Source of the DNA: Nonomuraea muscovyensis
GTDB taxonomy: Bacteria; Actinomycetota; Actinomycetes; Streptosporangiales; Streptosporangiaceae
Assembly (NCBI RefSeq): GCF_014207745.1
Contig: NZ_JACHJB010000001.1
Location: 620,001-684,000, forward strand
Direction of reading: 5' to 3'
Length of the DNA: 64,000 bases
The notes below the pieces were generated by a model. That model searched no databases and was not told where the DNA came from. It saw only the letters and a program-made list of their open reading frames with translations. This document shows positions 1-8,088 of the stretch, piece after piece. Each line of letters opens with the position of its first letter. The stretch's first letter is position 1. The translations under genes and the position numbers were made by a program.

Positions 1-186
1 GTCGAGGTAGCCGCCGGTGTCGAAGACGACGCGGTTGACGCCGGGGCCGGCCTTCCAGCCCTTGATGCGGCCGTCGCCGTCGGTGCGACCCTCGGCCACG
101 ACCCGGCCGCCGTGCTCCAGCCGGACGAGGAGGCCGGCGGCGGGGCGGCCGGTGACCGCGTCGAGCACGTGGGTCGAGAAGCTCAC
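1..186 (-). CDS. uraH: 5-hydroxyisourate hydrolase (HIUase), 5' part only
   Basis: The first 62 residues of a transthyretin-like HIU hydrolase, running off the left edge. The enzyme hydrolyses 5-hydroxyisourate to OHCU in urate catabolism. The N-terminus carries the family signature STHVLDAVTGRPA, whose His is catalytic in characterised HIUases, followed by the expected sandwich strands (LLVRLEHGG, GRTDGDGRIKGW). The C-terminal YRGS tail lies outside the window. The GTG start overlaps the stop of the upstream decarboxylase gene by 4 nt (GTGA), so the two are translationally coupled and act in consecutive steps. Confidence 0.9.
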   Translation of the reverse strand, partial: MSFSTHVLDAVTGRPAAGLLVRLEHGGRVVAEGRTDGDGRIKGWKAGPGVNRVVFDTGGYLD

Positions 187-728
187 GGGGCCTCCCCGAG
201 GAGTTTGGCGATCCGCAGCCGGGTGATCCGGGCCAGGTGGTCGCGGACGACGCCGCGCTCGGTGTCGTCGTCGTTGCCGAGGCGCTCGCGCAGCCCGGCG
301 AGCATCTCGGTGCCGGTCAGGCCGGTGGCGCAGACCAGGTGGACGTGGCCGAAGCGGTCCTCGTAGGCCCGGTTGCCGTCGGCGAGGGCCTGGCGCAGCC
401 CGTCCTCCCCGCCGTCCGCCCCGCTGCCGGCCGCACCGGCCCCCAAGCCTGCCTGCTCCTGCCGGGACCAGGCCGCCTCCCTGCCGGCGCCGCCGGGGCG
501 GGCGCCGATGCGGGGGTGGGCCTCGAGCGCTTCGAGCACGTCCGGCCAGCCCAGGGCGCGCACGGCCGCCTCGGCGGCGTCGGCCAGCGCCCCGGGGCCG
601 GGGTACGGGCGGCCGGCCGTGACGGCCGCCGCGAAGGCGCGGGAGGCGCAGCAGGCCAGCAGGTCCCGCTCCGCGTCCTCGGGCGCCAGGGCGTTGAACC
701 GGTCGAGGCCGGCGCGCGTGTGGGGCAT
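183..728 (-). CDS. uraD: OHCU decarboxylase
   Basis: 2-oxo-4-hydroxy-4-carboxy-5-ureidoimidazoline decarboxylase, about 181 aa, which converts OHCU to S-allantoin after HIUase. Seen: N-terminal FNALAPEDAERDLLACC, the HPRIG motif carrying the catalytic His, an EQAGLG segment and the C-terminal RFGHVHLVCATG block, all typical of the family. The ATG at 728 gives the usual N-terminus. An upstream in-frame ATG at 743 would add five residues and neither has a strong ribosome site. First visible gene of a leftward purine-degradation operon with uraH. Confidence 0.9.
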   Translation of the reverse strand: MPHTRAGLDRFNALAPEDAERDLLACCASRAFAAAVTAGRPYPGPGALADAAEAAVRALGWPDVLEALEAHPRIGARPGGAGREAAWSRQEQAGLGAGAAGSGADGGEDGLRQALADGNRAYEDRFGHVHLVCATGLTGTEMLAGLRERLGNDDDTERGVVRDHLARITRLRIAKLLGEAP

Positions 729-936
729 GCCAGCAGTACACACATGTCCGTCGTGCCCGGTCCATCCGTAAGAACTCTCAACTGTCCAACCGGTTGTCCA
801 GGACTTTTCGTGGCATGCTCCAAGCGCACGAGGCGGGCGGCGGCGGGCCGCCCGGCGGTCGCCCGACCGGCGCGCGGCGGGCCGCCGGTCGGCGCCCGGA
901 CGGGGGTGCCGGGCGGGCCTCTAAACTGGTCCCACC

Positions 937-1776
937 ATGACCCCACGCTCTCTCATCGGCGGGCACGTGTCCGTCACCGGCGGCCTGGCCACAGGCGGCC
1001 TGAAGTACATGGCCGAGATCGGCGCCGAGATGATCCAGGTGTTCGTCACCAACCCGCGCGGGTGGGCGCTGGCCGAAGGCAAGCCGGAGCAGGACACCAG
1101 GCTGGCCGAGTCGGGCGTCGACACCTTCGTCCACGTGCCCTACCTGGCCAACTTCGGCTCACCCAGCCCCGAGACGCTCGCCAACTCCATCGCGCTGGTC
1201 CGCCACACGCTGCGGCGCGGCGTCGCCACCGGGGCCAAGGGGGTCGTCGTCCACACGGGCTCGGCCGTGACCCAGCCGCGCGACGCGGCGATGCGCCAGC
1301 TCCACGAGCACCTGCTGCCGCTGCTCGACGAGATCCCCGACGGCGGGCCCGACCTGCTGCTGGAGCCGATGGCCGGACAGGGCGCGATGCTGTGCGCCAC
1401 CGTCCAGGACCTGGAGCCCTATCTCGAGGCGCTCGACTGGCACCCGCGGGCCGGCGTCTGCTTCGACACCTGCCACGCCTTCGCCGCCGGTCACGATCTG
1501 ACGACCGCCGACGGGGTGCGGGAGACGTTCGACGCCCTGCACAAGATCGCTCCAGGGCGGCTGAAGCTGATCCACGCCAACGATTCCAAGGACGACTGCG
1601 GCTCCAAGAAGGACCGCCACGAGAACATCGGGGCCGGCCGCATCGGCACCCAGGCCTTCGCCGACCTGATGCGCCACCCGGCGGCCGCCGGCGTGCCGAT
1701 CTGCATCGAGACCCCGGGCAAGGTCGACCAGCACCGCGCCGACATCGAGCTGCTCAAGCGCCTGCGCGACGGCTGA
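937..1776 (+). CDS. nfo: Deoxyribonuclease IV (AP endonuclease)
   Basis: Endonuclease IV, 279 aa, a zinc enzyme that cuts abasic DNA in base excision repair. The TIM-barrel signatures are present: IGGHVSVTGGL at the N-terminus, GVCFDTCHAFAAGHDL in the middle, KLIHANDSKDDCGSKKDRHENIGAG near residue 215 and CIETPGK near the end. The metal-ligand His, Glu and Asp residues of these blocks are kept. A TAAACT hexamer lies 9 nt before the ATG and there is no clear Shine-Dalgarno, so the mRNA may be nearly leaderless. Monocistronic, followed by a hairpin. Confidence 0.95.
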   Translation: MTPRSLIGGHVSVTGGLATGGLKYMAEIGAEMIQVFVTNPRGWALAEGKPEQDTRLAESGVDTFVHVPYLANFGSPSPETLANSIALVRHTLRRGVATGAKGVVVHTGSAVTQPRDAAMRQLHEHLLPLLDEIPDGGPDLLLEPMAGQGAMLCATVQDLEPYLEALDWHPRAGVCFDTCHAFAAGHDLTTADGVRETFDALHKIAPGRLKLIHANDSKDDCGSKKDRHENIGAGRIGTQAFADLMRHPAAAGVPICIETPGKVDQHRADIELLKRLRDG

Positions 1777-1790
1777 TTATCCAGACGGGC

Positions 1791-1836
1791 GGGTCGCGTG
1801 GGGGGCGGGTCGTGTTGGGGCGCCCGCTCGCGACCC
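1791..1836 (+). terminator. Hairpin downstream of nfo
   Basis: Inverted repeat GGGTCGCG (1791-1798) with CGCGACCC (1829-1836), with further G-rich/C-rich pairing inside. It starts 15 nt after the nfo stop. There is no U tract, as is common for high-GC terminators. Confidence 0.5.
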
Positions 1837-2431
1837 GGCGCCCCCGTTCGGCCGGCTCGCGCTCTGCCCGCAAGTGGAGCGGGCGCCCCTTCACGTACCC
1901 GGCGGGCGGGCCCCTACCCCCGGTCAAGGGCCCGACAGCCGTGGTGACCAGTCGCGGTCACCGGTGAGTCCAGCGCATCAGGCCGACGGGTGAGCCCCCC
2001 GGCTCGTCCACCCGATGCGCCGGAGTGGCTTGTCCGATGCGCAAACACTACGAGTGCGATCTTGTGGCTGACACCCCGTTCCCGCACAGCGCGGCGAACG
2101 GTCTGTAGTCATCGACATACGGAGCGTGTTTGTGGGTCGAGCGGTCGTTCCGGCGCGACGAGCGGTCATTCAAGGGGCTCGTACGCGCACAATGCCCCTC
2201 CGGGCGGCGGGCCGGTGACGGTGGCGGGCGGAGCCGGCCAGGGGGTGGCCGGGCATGACCAGGGACATCGCCCCGGCGCCGCGCGAGCCACCCGTCCCCG
2301 CCGCACACCGGCAGGCGTGCGCGCACACCTCTCCCCTTCACACCCACTCCCCCCCCGGCGGGTGCGGGGCACGAGCGGCGGGGAGAGGGCGGGCAGGGAC
2401 GGGAGTGGGTCCGGATACGGGCGGGACGGGG
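1837..2431. other. Gene-poor interval between nfo and the LytTR regulator
   Basis: About 600 bp without a convincing gene. Short open frames on both strands have Arg/Pro/Gly-rich translations without recognisable domains or ribosome sites and are read as GC-driven artefacts. The stretch 2050-2180 is less GC-rich than the surroundings and could hold a promoter or an RNA, but no motif was recognised. Confidence 0.4.
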
Positions 2432-3175
2432 TCAGGAGAGGGCGGTGCGGTGCTGGTGGACCAGTTGTTCGCGGACCTGGCGGGTGTGGCGGCGGCTGAC
2501 CTGGAGCGTCTCGGTGCCGACCGTCAGCGTCACCCGGCCGCCCTCGAACCTGAGCTCGCTGACATGCCGGCTGGACACCAGCGTGCTCCGGTGCACCCGG
2601 ATGAAGCCCGCCTCCGCCCAGCGGCGTTCGAGGGCGGCCAGCGACATGCGCACCAGGTAGCTGCCGTCCACCGTGTGCAGCCGCACGTAGTCACCCTTGG
2701 CCACGGCGAACCACACCGACTGCTGCGGCACGAACCTGGTGCGCCCGCCCAGTTCGACCGGGATGACGTCCTCCTGGCCGGGTTCGGCGGCGGCGGGTGA
2801 GGCGGCCACCTGGAGCCTGCGGACGGCCTCGGCCAGGCGGGCGGCCCTGACGGGCTTGAGGAGGTAGTCGACGGCCTCCAGTTCGAACGCCTGCACGGCG
2901 CACTCCTCGTGTGCCGTCACGAAGACGAGCTTGGGCGGACTGGGGAAGCCGCCGACGAGGCGGGCCAGGTCGAGACCACTGAGGCCCGGCATCTGGATGT
3001 CGAGGAACACCCCGTCGAGCCGCTCACCGGTGCCGATCATCTGCACCATGTCCTGTAATGCCGTGACACCGTCGCAGGCGGTGGTCACGTGCTCGACCCG
3101 GGAGTCCTGGCGGAGCAGGTATGCCAGCTCCTCCAGTGCGGGCTGTTCGTCGTCGACGGCCAGGAGACGCAGCAT
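2432..3175 (-). CDS. LytTR-family response regulator
   Basis: Two-component response regulator, 247 aa. The receiver (residues 1-120) has the acidic pair in LAVDDEQ, the phospho-acceptor Asp in FLDIQMPG, the Thr switch in FVTAHEE and the Lys in YLLKP. The C-terminal LytTR DNA-binding domain (about 145-243) reads FAVAKGDYVRLHT, SLAALERRW and FIRVHRSTLV. Members of this class usually control cell-surface or virulence genes. The ATG at 3175 has AGGTGG close upstream. No partner histidine kinase lies next to it, so its input is unknown. Confidence 0.9.
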   Translation of the reverse strand: MLRLLAVDDEQPALEELAYLLRQDSRVEHVTTACDGVTALQDMVQMIGTGERLDGVFLDIQMPGLSGLDLARLVGGFPSPPKLVFVTAHEECAVQAFELEAVDYLLKPVRAARLAEAVRRLQVAASPAAAEPGQEDVIPVELGGRTRFVPQQSVWFAVAKGDYVRLHTVDGSYLVRMSLAALERRWAEAGFIRVHRSTLVSSRHVSELRFEGGRVTLTVGTETLQVSRRHTRQVREQLVHQHRTALS

Positions 3176-3283
3176 GCCACCTACGCTGACGCAAGAACGC
3201 CAAGGTCACAAGCGATACGCAAACCCTGAGTAAAGATTTGGCTACAATGAGCTGATTGCGGGCGCGGGAAAGTGCGCGAGGTC

Positions 3284-3880
3284 CTAGGGCGGACCCTCGC
3301 CCGGCTCCTCCTGGTAGGAGTAGCGCTGCTCGCCCCATGGGTCGGCCACGTTGTGGTAGCCGCGGTCCTCCCAGAAGCCGCGACGGTCTTCGAGAAGATA
3401 CTCCACGGCACGCACCCATTTCACGCTCTTCCACGCGTACAGGTGCGGGACGACGGCGCGCACCGGGAAGCCGCGGTCGGGGTTGAGCGGTTTGTCGTCG
3501 AGCTCCAGGGCGAACAGCGTGCCGGGGGCGGTGAAGTCGGTCATCCGCACGTTGGCGCTGTAACCGTACTCCGCCCAGATCATCACGTGCCGCACGCCGG
3601 GACCGGGCGGCGCGGCCTCCAGGAGGGTGGACGGGCTGACGCCACGCCACTCGTTGCCCATGATCGAGAACTTGGTGACGCAGTGGAAGTCGGCGAGCAC
3701 GCTCGTCCGGGGCAGACTCTCGAACTCCGGCCAGGTGAAGCAGTGCTCCTCACCCGAGGCGGTCGCCCCGAAGACGCGCAGGTCCCAGCTCGCCGGCCGG
3801 AACGAGGGCACCCTGCCGTAGTGGATCACTGGCCGGCCGCGCGGGATGTACTGTCCCGGAGGCAGGCGCGGCTGCTCCAC
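3284..3880 (-). CDS. Molybdopterin-dependent oxidoreductase, sulfite oxidase-like
   Basis: A 198 aa stand-alone oxidoreductase molybdopterin domain of the sulfite oxidase/YedY type. The conserved Cys expected to ligate Mo is in ADFHCVTKFS, followed by GNEWRGV. Other family blocks are WAEYGYSANVRMTDF, LNPDRGFPVRAVVPHLYAWKSVKWV and a C-terminal FWEDRGYH. The GTG at 3880 is chosen because GAGGGGAG lies 5 nt upstream; a longer open frame to 4108 has no family similarity. No signal or Tat peptide, so it is probably cytoplasmic. The substrate is unknown. Confidence 0.82.
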   Translation of the reverse strand: MEQPRLPPGQYIPRGRPVIHYGRVPSFRPASWDLRVFGATASGEEHCFTWPEFESLPRTSVLADFHCVTKFSIMGNEWRGVSPSTLLEAAPPGPGVRHVMIWAEYGYSANVRMTDFTAPGTLFALELDDKPLNPDRGFPVRAVVPHLYAWKSVKWVRAVEYLLEDRRGFWEDRGYHNVADPWGEQRYSYQEEPGEGPP

Positions 3881-3961
3881 GATCACTCCCCTCGCATGGC
3901 GTCGCGGTCGTGAGCCATCCTCCCACCGGCCTTCGGGTGCCTCGCGATCGGGTGGGTGCGC

Positions 3962-3974
3962 TAGCATGACAGGA
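3962..3974 (+). promoter_or_regulatory. Candidate -10 element for the aroF leader transcript
   Basis: TAGCAT at 3962-3967 lies 9 nt before the leader peptide ATG, and AGGA follows at 3971-3974. If this is the -10, the leader RNA begins almost at the ATG. No convincing -35 was seen. Confidence 0.4.
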
Positions 3975-3976
3975 CT

Positions 3977-4045
3977 ATGCGCACCGCGATCCAGTTTTGG
4001 TATGGCGACGGACCCGAGTCCGTTCGCCATCTGACGCTGCGCTAG
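3977..4045 (+). CDS. Leader peptide with consecutive Phe-Trp-Tyr codons (aroF attenuator)
   Basis: A 22-codon reading frame beginning MRTAIQFWYGDG and ending at TAG 4043-4045. The control codons TTT-TGG-TAT at 3995-4003 encode the three aromatic amino acids in a row, 140 nt upstream of the aroF start. Position, length and control codons match attenuator leader peptides. It is followed by mutually exclusive RNA hairpins and a strong terminator. Ribosome stalling here would report shortage of any of the three end products of the shikimate pathway. The peptide itself probably has no further function. Confidence 0.85.
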   Translation: MRTAIQFWYGDGPESVRHLTLR

Positions 4046-4074
4046 CAGACAGGCGAACACCAGGCCCCGGGTCC
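4004..4074 (+). promoter_or_regulatory. Alternative pairing segments of the aroF attenuator
   Basis: Three competing structures can be drawn. The pause hairpin pairs 4004-4012 (GGCGACGGA) with 4019-4028 (TCCGTTCGCC, one bulged T). The antiterminator pairs GTTCGCC (4022-4028) with GGCGAAC (4052-4058), and GGACCCG (4010-4016) with CGGGTCC (4068-4074). The latter uses the left arm of the terminator, so the two are exclusive. The control codons end just before the pause hairpin, and the leader stop codon puts a terminating ribosome over the antiterminator strand at 4052-4058. Confidence 0.75.
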
Positions 4075-4101
4075 TCATGGACCCGGGGCCTGCTGTGTTT
4101 T
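4061..4101 (+). terminator. Rho-independent attenuator terminator upstream of aroF
   Basis: Perfect 14-bp stem CAGGCCCCGGGTCC (4061-4074) / GGACCCGGGGCCTG (4079-4092) with a TCAT loop, followed by CTGTGTTTT (4093-4101). It sits between the leader peptide and aroF, so it must be conditionally bypassed for aroF expression. Confidence 0.85.
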
Positions 4102-4144
4102 CCGGCACTTTCCCTCATCAGCTTTACGGACAAGGAGACAGGAC

Positions 4145-5173
4145 ATGGTCATCGTGATGGGCCCGGAGGCCACCGCGGACGATCTCACGTCGATCGTCGC
4201 GGTCGTTCAGGCGGCCGGGGTCGAGGCTTTCGTCAGCAAGGGCGTGCAGCGCACGATCGTCGGGCTGGTCGGCGACGTCACCCAGCTCGACGCGGCGGCC
4301 CTGCGTGGCATGGGCGGGGTGGCCGAGGTGATGCGGGTGTCGGCCCCGTACAAGCTGGTGAGCCGGGACAACCACCCGGACCGCTCGACCGTCCGCGTGG
4401 GCGGGGTGCCGATCGGCCCGGACACGGTGACGCTGATAGCGGGGCCGTGCGCGGTGGAGACACCGCGGCAGACCCTGGAGGCGGCCCTGATGGCCAAGGC
4501 GGCGGGCGCGACCCTGCTGCGCGGCGGCGCCTTCAAGCCGCGCACGTCGCCGTACGCGTTCCAGGGGCTCGGCGAGGAGGGGCTGCGCATCCTGGCCGGC
4601 GTGCGCGAGGAGACGGGCCTGCCGGTGGTGACGGAGGTGGTCGACGCGCAGGACGTGGACCTCGTCGCCTCGTACGCCGACATGCTGCAGGTCGGCACGC
4701 GCAACGCGCAGAACTTCGCGCTGCTGCAGGCCGTCGGGGCCGCCGGCAAGCCGGTCATGCTCAAGCGCGGCATGAACGCCACGATCGAGGAGTGGCTGAT
4801 GGCGGCCGAGTACATCGCGCAGCGCGGCAACCTCGACATCGTGCTGTGCGAGCGCGGCATCCGGACGTTCGAGACGGCCACGCGTAACACGCTGGACGTC
4901 TCGGCGGTGCCGGTGGCGCAGCGGCTGTCGCACCTGCCGGTGATCGTGGACCCGTCGCACTCCGGCGGCCGCCGCGACCTGGTGCTGCCGCTCACCCGGG
5001 CGGCCATCGCGGTCGGCGCCGACGGCGTGATCATCGATGTGCACCCGCAGCCTGAGCTGGCGCTGTGCGACGGTCCGCAGGCTCTCGTCGACGGTGACCT
5101 GGAGGAGCTCGCGGGCGTGCTGCGCGACCTGCCGCCGCTGCTCGGCAAGACGGCGGCGGCGCTGACCGCCTGA
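4145..5173 (+). CDS. aroF: 3-deoxy-7-phosphoheptulonate synthase (DAHP synthase), type I-beta
   Basis: First enzyme of the shikimate pathway, condensing PEP and erythrose-4-phosphate; 342 aa. Residues 1-70 form the ferredoxin-like (ACT-like) N-terminal domain that mediates Phe/Tyr feedback in Thermotoga-type enzymes. The catalytic barrel shows IAGPCAVET, RGGAFKPRTSPYAFQGLG, QVGTRNAQNF, LKRGMNATIEEWLMAAEYI, IVLCERGIRTFE and IVDPSHSGGRRDLV. The ATG has AAGGAG 7 nt upstream. Expression is probably set by the attenuator just upstream, in addition to allosteric control. Confidence 0.95.
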   Translation: MVIVMGPEATADDLTSIVAVVQAAGVEAFVSKGVQRTIVGLVGDVTQLDAAALRGMGGVAEVMRVSAPYKLVSRDNHPDRSTVRVGGVPIGPDTVTLIAGPCAVETPRQTLEAALMAKAAGATLLRGGAFKPRTSPYAFQGLGEEGLRILAGVREETGLPVVTEVVDAQDVDLVASYADMLQVGTRNAQNFALLQAVGAAGKPVMLKRGMNATIEEWLMAAEYIAQRGNLDIVLCERGIRTFETATRNTLDVSAVPVAQRLSHLPVIVDPSHSGGRRDLVLPLTRAAIAVGADGVIIDVHPQPELALCDGPQALVDGDLEELAGVLRDLPPLLGKTAAALTA

Positions 5174-5181
5174 CCCGGCGC

Positions 5182-5213
5182 TCCGGGCCGGTGCGTGACG
5201 GCACCGGCCCGGA
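5182..5213. terminator. Bidirectional terminator between aroF and thiI
   Basis: A 13-bp perfect stem (TCCGGGCCGGTGC / GCACCGGCCCGGA) with a 6-nt loop, 8 nt after the aroF stop and between two convergent genes. Confidence 0.7.
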
Positions 5214-5269
5214 ACCCCGCGGCGCGGCGGTGAGGTGTCAGGCTCCCGCCGTGCCGCGGCCGGGCACGG

Positions 5270-6472
5270 TCACGACTCCAGGGTGTACTCCTGGATCGAG
5301 TCGGCGAGCTGGACGACGAGTTCCTCGGCGTCCAGCCGCTTCTCGATCTGCTTCAGGTCCTCGATCTTGGCGCGGGTCTCGGCGCGCTTGGGGGCCAGCA
5401 GGCTGCAGCAGTCTTCGTCGGGCAGCTCGGAGATCTCCAGCGTGCCGATGCGCCGCGCCTCGGCCATGATCTCCGTCTTGTCCCAGCCCACCAGGGGGCG
5501 CAGGATCGGCAGGTCCACCGCGTGGTCCTGGGCGGTGATGTTGGCCAGCGTCTGGGACGACACCTGGCCGAGCGCGTCGCCGGTGACCAGCGCGGCGGCG
5601 CGGATGCGATGGGCGACCTCCTCGGCCGTCTTGAGCATGAGCCGCCGCTGCGCGATGACCGCCAGGCGGTCCTCGCCCGAGGTGCGGATCGACTGCTGGG
5701 CCTTGCCGAACGGCACCACCCACAGCCGCGACCCGCCCTGGAACCGGTCGAGCTTCCTGACCAGCGCGTAGGCCTTGTAGATGGACTCGGACGTGGTGAA
5801 CGGGATGCCCGAGAAGTGCAGGAAGTCGACGTGGAGGCCGCGCCGCATCATGCGGTAGGCCGCCACGGGCGAGTCGATGCCGCCCGACATGAGCACCAGC
5901 GCCCGGCCGCTGCTGCCGACCGGGAGGCCGCCCTGCCCGGGCAGGCCGCCGGTGAAGACGAACACCTCGTCGCGGTCGACCTCGATGAACAGGGTCAGCT
6001 CGGGCTTGCGCAGGTCGACGGGCAGGCCGTACTCGTCGTTGATGGCGCCGCCGACCAGCCGGTCGAGCTCGTTGGAGCGCAGCGGGAAGCGCTTGTCGCG
6101 GCGGCGGGAGCGGACGGCGAACGGCGCGCCGCGCTTGACCTCGTCGCGGTCGCGCAGCAGCTCCAGCCCGGCCTTGAGCACCGTGTCGGGGTCCTTGGCG
6201 ACCCGCCAGGCGGGGTGGATCCACACCAGGCCGGGCACGTCGGCCACCCGCTCGGCGACGATCTGGGCCTGCTCGGCGGTGGCGCCCGTGGGCAGGAACA
6301 TGGCGATGACGCCGTGCCGGCGGCGTACGTCCGCCTTGATGTCGAGATCTCTGATGGCGGCGCGGATGTTGGCGATGAGGCGTCGCTCGAACAGCTCGCG
6401 GTTCTTGCCCTTGAGGACGATCTCGCCCAGCTTGAGCAGAACGCACGGCTCGCCCAGGGCGGACATCGTCAT
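5270..6472 (-). CDS. thiI: tRNA 4-thiouridine sulfurtransferase ThiI
   Basis: 400 aa; makes 4-thiouridine at tRNA position 8 and may supply sulfur for thiazole synthesis. The order is N-terminal ferredoxin-like region (LLKLGEIVLKGKNR), THUMP domain (about 60-165) and an adenylating PP-loop domain with SGGIDSP at 196-202. Near residue 350 the segment LPDEDCCSLLAP has the Cys that forms the first disulfide partner in the E. coli enzyme. There is no C-terminal rhodanese domain, so persulfide must come from another protein, for example the desulfurase at the right edge. ATG 6472 follows GGAGG by 7 nt. Confidence 0.93.
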   Translation of the reverse strand: MTMSALGEPCVLLKLGEIVLKGKNRELFERRLIANIRAAIRDLDIKADVRRRHGVIAMFLPTGATAEQAQIVAERVADVPGLVWIHPAWRVAKDPDTVLKAGLELLRDRDEVKRGAPFAVRSRRRDKRFPLRSNELDRLVGGAINDEYGLPVDLRKPELTLFIEVDRDEVFVFTGGLPGQGGLPVGSSGRALVLMSGGIDSPVAAYRMMRRGLHVDFLHFSGIPFTTSESIYKAYALVRKLDRFQGGSRLWVVPFGKAQQSIRTSGEDRLAVIAQRRLMLKTAEEVAHRIRAAALVTGDALGQVSSQTLANITAQDHAVDLPILRPLVGWDKTEIMAEARRIGTLEISELPDEDCCSLLAPKRAETRAKIEDLKQIEKRLDAEELVVQLADSIQEYTLES

Positions 6473-6678
6473 GGTGGGACCTCCGGAGGAAGACGGGACG
6501 GCGCGGTGCGGAAACGCCGCGACCCATCGAGTTTAGTCCGCGTCCGGCGGGCAACCAGCAGCCCGAGGATCTCTCACGTTTCCCGACACGCCCGATTGAC
6601 AGATAGTCCGGATATCCATGCAAATGGGACAAGGCTGCTGCGACAATCCGGAGACCCCTAATGCAAGGAACTTGAATC

Positions 6679-7737
6679 ATGTCCTCCGCTGTTACCCATT
6701 TCGCCCATGGCTTCATCACGCCGCTGCTGGCGTACGTGATGTCGTGCATGGGGTCGATGCTCGGACTGCGGCTGACCGCTCAGGCCCACGCCTCACGGGG
6801 CGGCGCGCGGGTGAGATGGCTGCTCGGCGCGGCCGTCTCCATCGGCGGCACCGGCATCTGGGTCATGCACTTCATCGCCATGATGGGCTTCCAGGTCGAA
6901 GGCACCCAGATTCGCTACGACGTCCCGCTGACGGCCGTGTCCGCGCTGGTGGCCGTCGTGGTGGTCGGCACCGGCCTGTTCCTGGTCTCCTACGGCGGCG
7001 GCCGCCTGCTCGCGCTGCTCGGCGGCGGCCTGCTGACCGGCCTCGGCGTGGCGAGCATGCACTACCTCGGCATGTACGCGATGAACATGTCGGCGCACGT
7101 CTCCTACGACCGCACGATCGTGGCCGCCTCCGTGGTCATCGCCGTGGTCGCCGCCACCACCGCCCTCTGGTTCACCCTGCGGGTCAAGCGCCCGATCTGG
7201 ATCACCCTCGCCGCCCTCGTCATGGGCGTGGCCGTCGCCGGCATGCACTACACGGGCATGTTCGCGATGGAGGTCACGGTCGACCACGAGGCGGGCGTCG
7301 TGGCGGGCGCCGACGCGCTGGACTTCCTGGTGCCCCTGATGACCGTGATCAGCCTCATCACGCTGACCATGCTGCTGATGGTCATCCTGTCGCCGTCGGA
7401 GGAGGAACTGCACGAGGACGCCCAGCTGGTGGCCCGGCTGGAGCGGCGCCGCCGCACCTCCGCGCAGCCGATCACCGCGACGCCGGTGGCGCAGTCGTCG
7501 TTCGCCGCGCCCGCCGAGCGGCGGCCCGCCCAGCAGCCGGTCTTCGCGGCGCCGGTCCCCGGCGCGCACCACGCCGCGCACCAGGCGGCGCAGCACCCCG
7601 CCGCACAGCACCCTGGCGCGCAGCAGCCGTATCCGGGTGCGAACGGCCGGCAGCCGCCCTACCCGCCGGAGGCCGCCACGGCGCAGGACCGGCTTCCGGG
7701 CCAGTCGCGGGGCGGCAGGTCGCGGCGCGGCCGATGA
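6679..7737 (+). CDS. MHYT-domain integral membrane sensor
   Basis: 352 aa. About seven membrane helices fill residues 10-245 and carry three MHYT motifs at roughly 63-68 (MHFIAM), 127-132 (MHYLGM) and 189-194 (MHYTGM). The family is proposed to bind copper through the Met/His residues and sense O2, CO or NO, usually in front of GGDEF/EAL or kinase domains. Here the output domain is missing: the cytoplasmic tail (260-352) is His/Gln/Ala/Pro-rich low complexity. Start ATG 6679 with AAGGA upstream. The biological output is unknown. Confidence 0.88.
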   Translation: MSSAVTHFAHGFITPLLAYVMSCMGSMLGLRLTAQAHASRGGARVRWLLGAAVSIGGTGIWVMHFIAMMGFQVEGTQIRYDVPLTAVSALVAVVVVGTGLFLVSYGGGRLLALLGGGLLTGLGVASMHYLGMYAMNMSAHVSYDRTIVAASVVIAVVAATTALWFTLRVKRPIWITLAALVMGVAVAGMHYTGMFAMEVTVDHEAGVVAGADALDFLVPLMTVISLITLTMLLMVILSPSEEELHEDAQLVARLERRRRTSAQPITATPVAQSSFAAPAERRPAQQPVFAAPVPGAHHAAHQAAQHPAAQHPGAQQPYPGANGRQPPYPPEAATAQDRLPGQSRGGRSRRGR

Positions 7738-7740
7738 CCG

Positions 7741-7860
7741 TGCCGACGACCGCACGACAACTGCAACCGACGATCGCACTGACGACCGCGCTGACAACTG
7801 CGCCGACGACTGCGCCGACGACGACTGCGCTGACGACCAGGGCGGTGACCGCCGTCCTGT
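7741..7860 (+). repeat. Imperfect ACTGCGCYGACGACN tandem repeats
   Basis: Directly after the MHYT gene stop, degenerate 12-15 bp units such as ACTGCGCCGACG and ACCGCGCTGACA are repeated about eight times to 7848. The Thr/Ala-rich frames read through them look like by-products of the repeat. No coding role is apparent. Confidence 0.55.
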
Positions 7861-7903
7861 GACGGGCCGCGGCCGCGGCGGGCTCGCCGTCCACGGGCAT
7901 ACG

Positions 7904-7945
7904 ACAGGGGCGTGCCGGAGATGGGGTTCTCCGGCACGCCCCTGT
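7904..7945. terminator. Bidirectional terminator between MHYT gene and pfkA
   Basis: A perfect 17-bp stem (ACAGGGGCGTGCCGGAG / CTCCGGCACGCCCCTGT) with an 8-nt loop between convergent genes. No long U tract. Confidence 0.75.
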
Positions 7946-8088
7946 GTTCTGACCACGTCCTGGGTGCGGCTCGCGGCGCGTGGTGGGCCGCCGACTCTGC
8001 GCGGTGCGGGCCGTACCCGTCGGACGAGGTCGTGGCGGTGACCCCGCTGGACAGAACGTACGGCCCGCCGCTTGCAAGCCGCTTTCAC

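Noticed and set aside
237..1967. Long plus-strand open frame across uraD and nfo
   Set aside because: It runs antisense to uraD and out of frame with nfo, has Gly/Arg/Pro-rich composition and no domain; a GC-driven shadow.
3846..4034. Alternative leader peptide frame from ATG 3966 ending at 4034
   Set aside because: It has no run of regulatory codons; the FWY frame starting at 3977 has AGGA upstream and the right relation to the hairpins.
7637..8041. Acidic Asp/Thr-rich plus-strand frame across the repeats after the MHYT gene
   Set aside because: It is generated by the short tandem repeats and crosses the bidirectional terminator.
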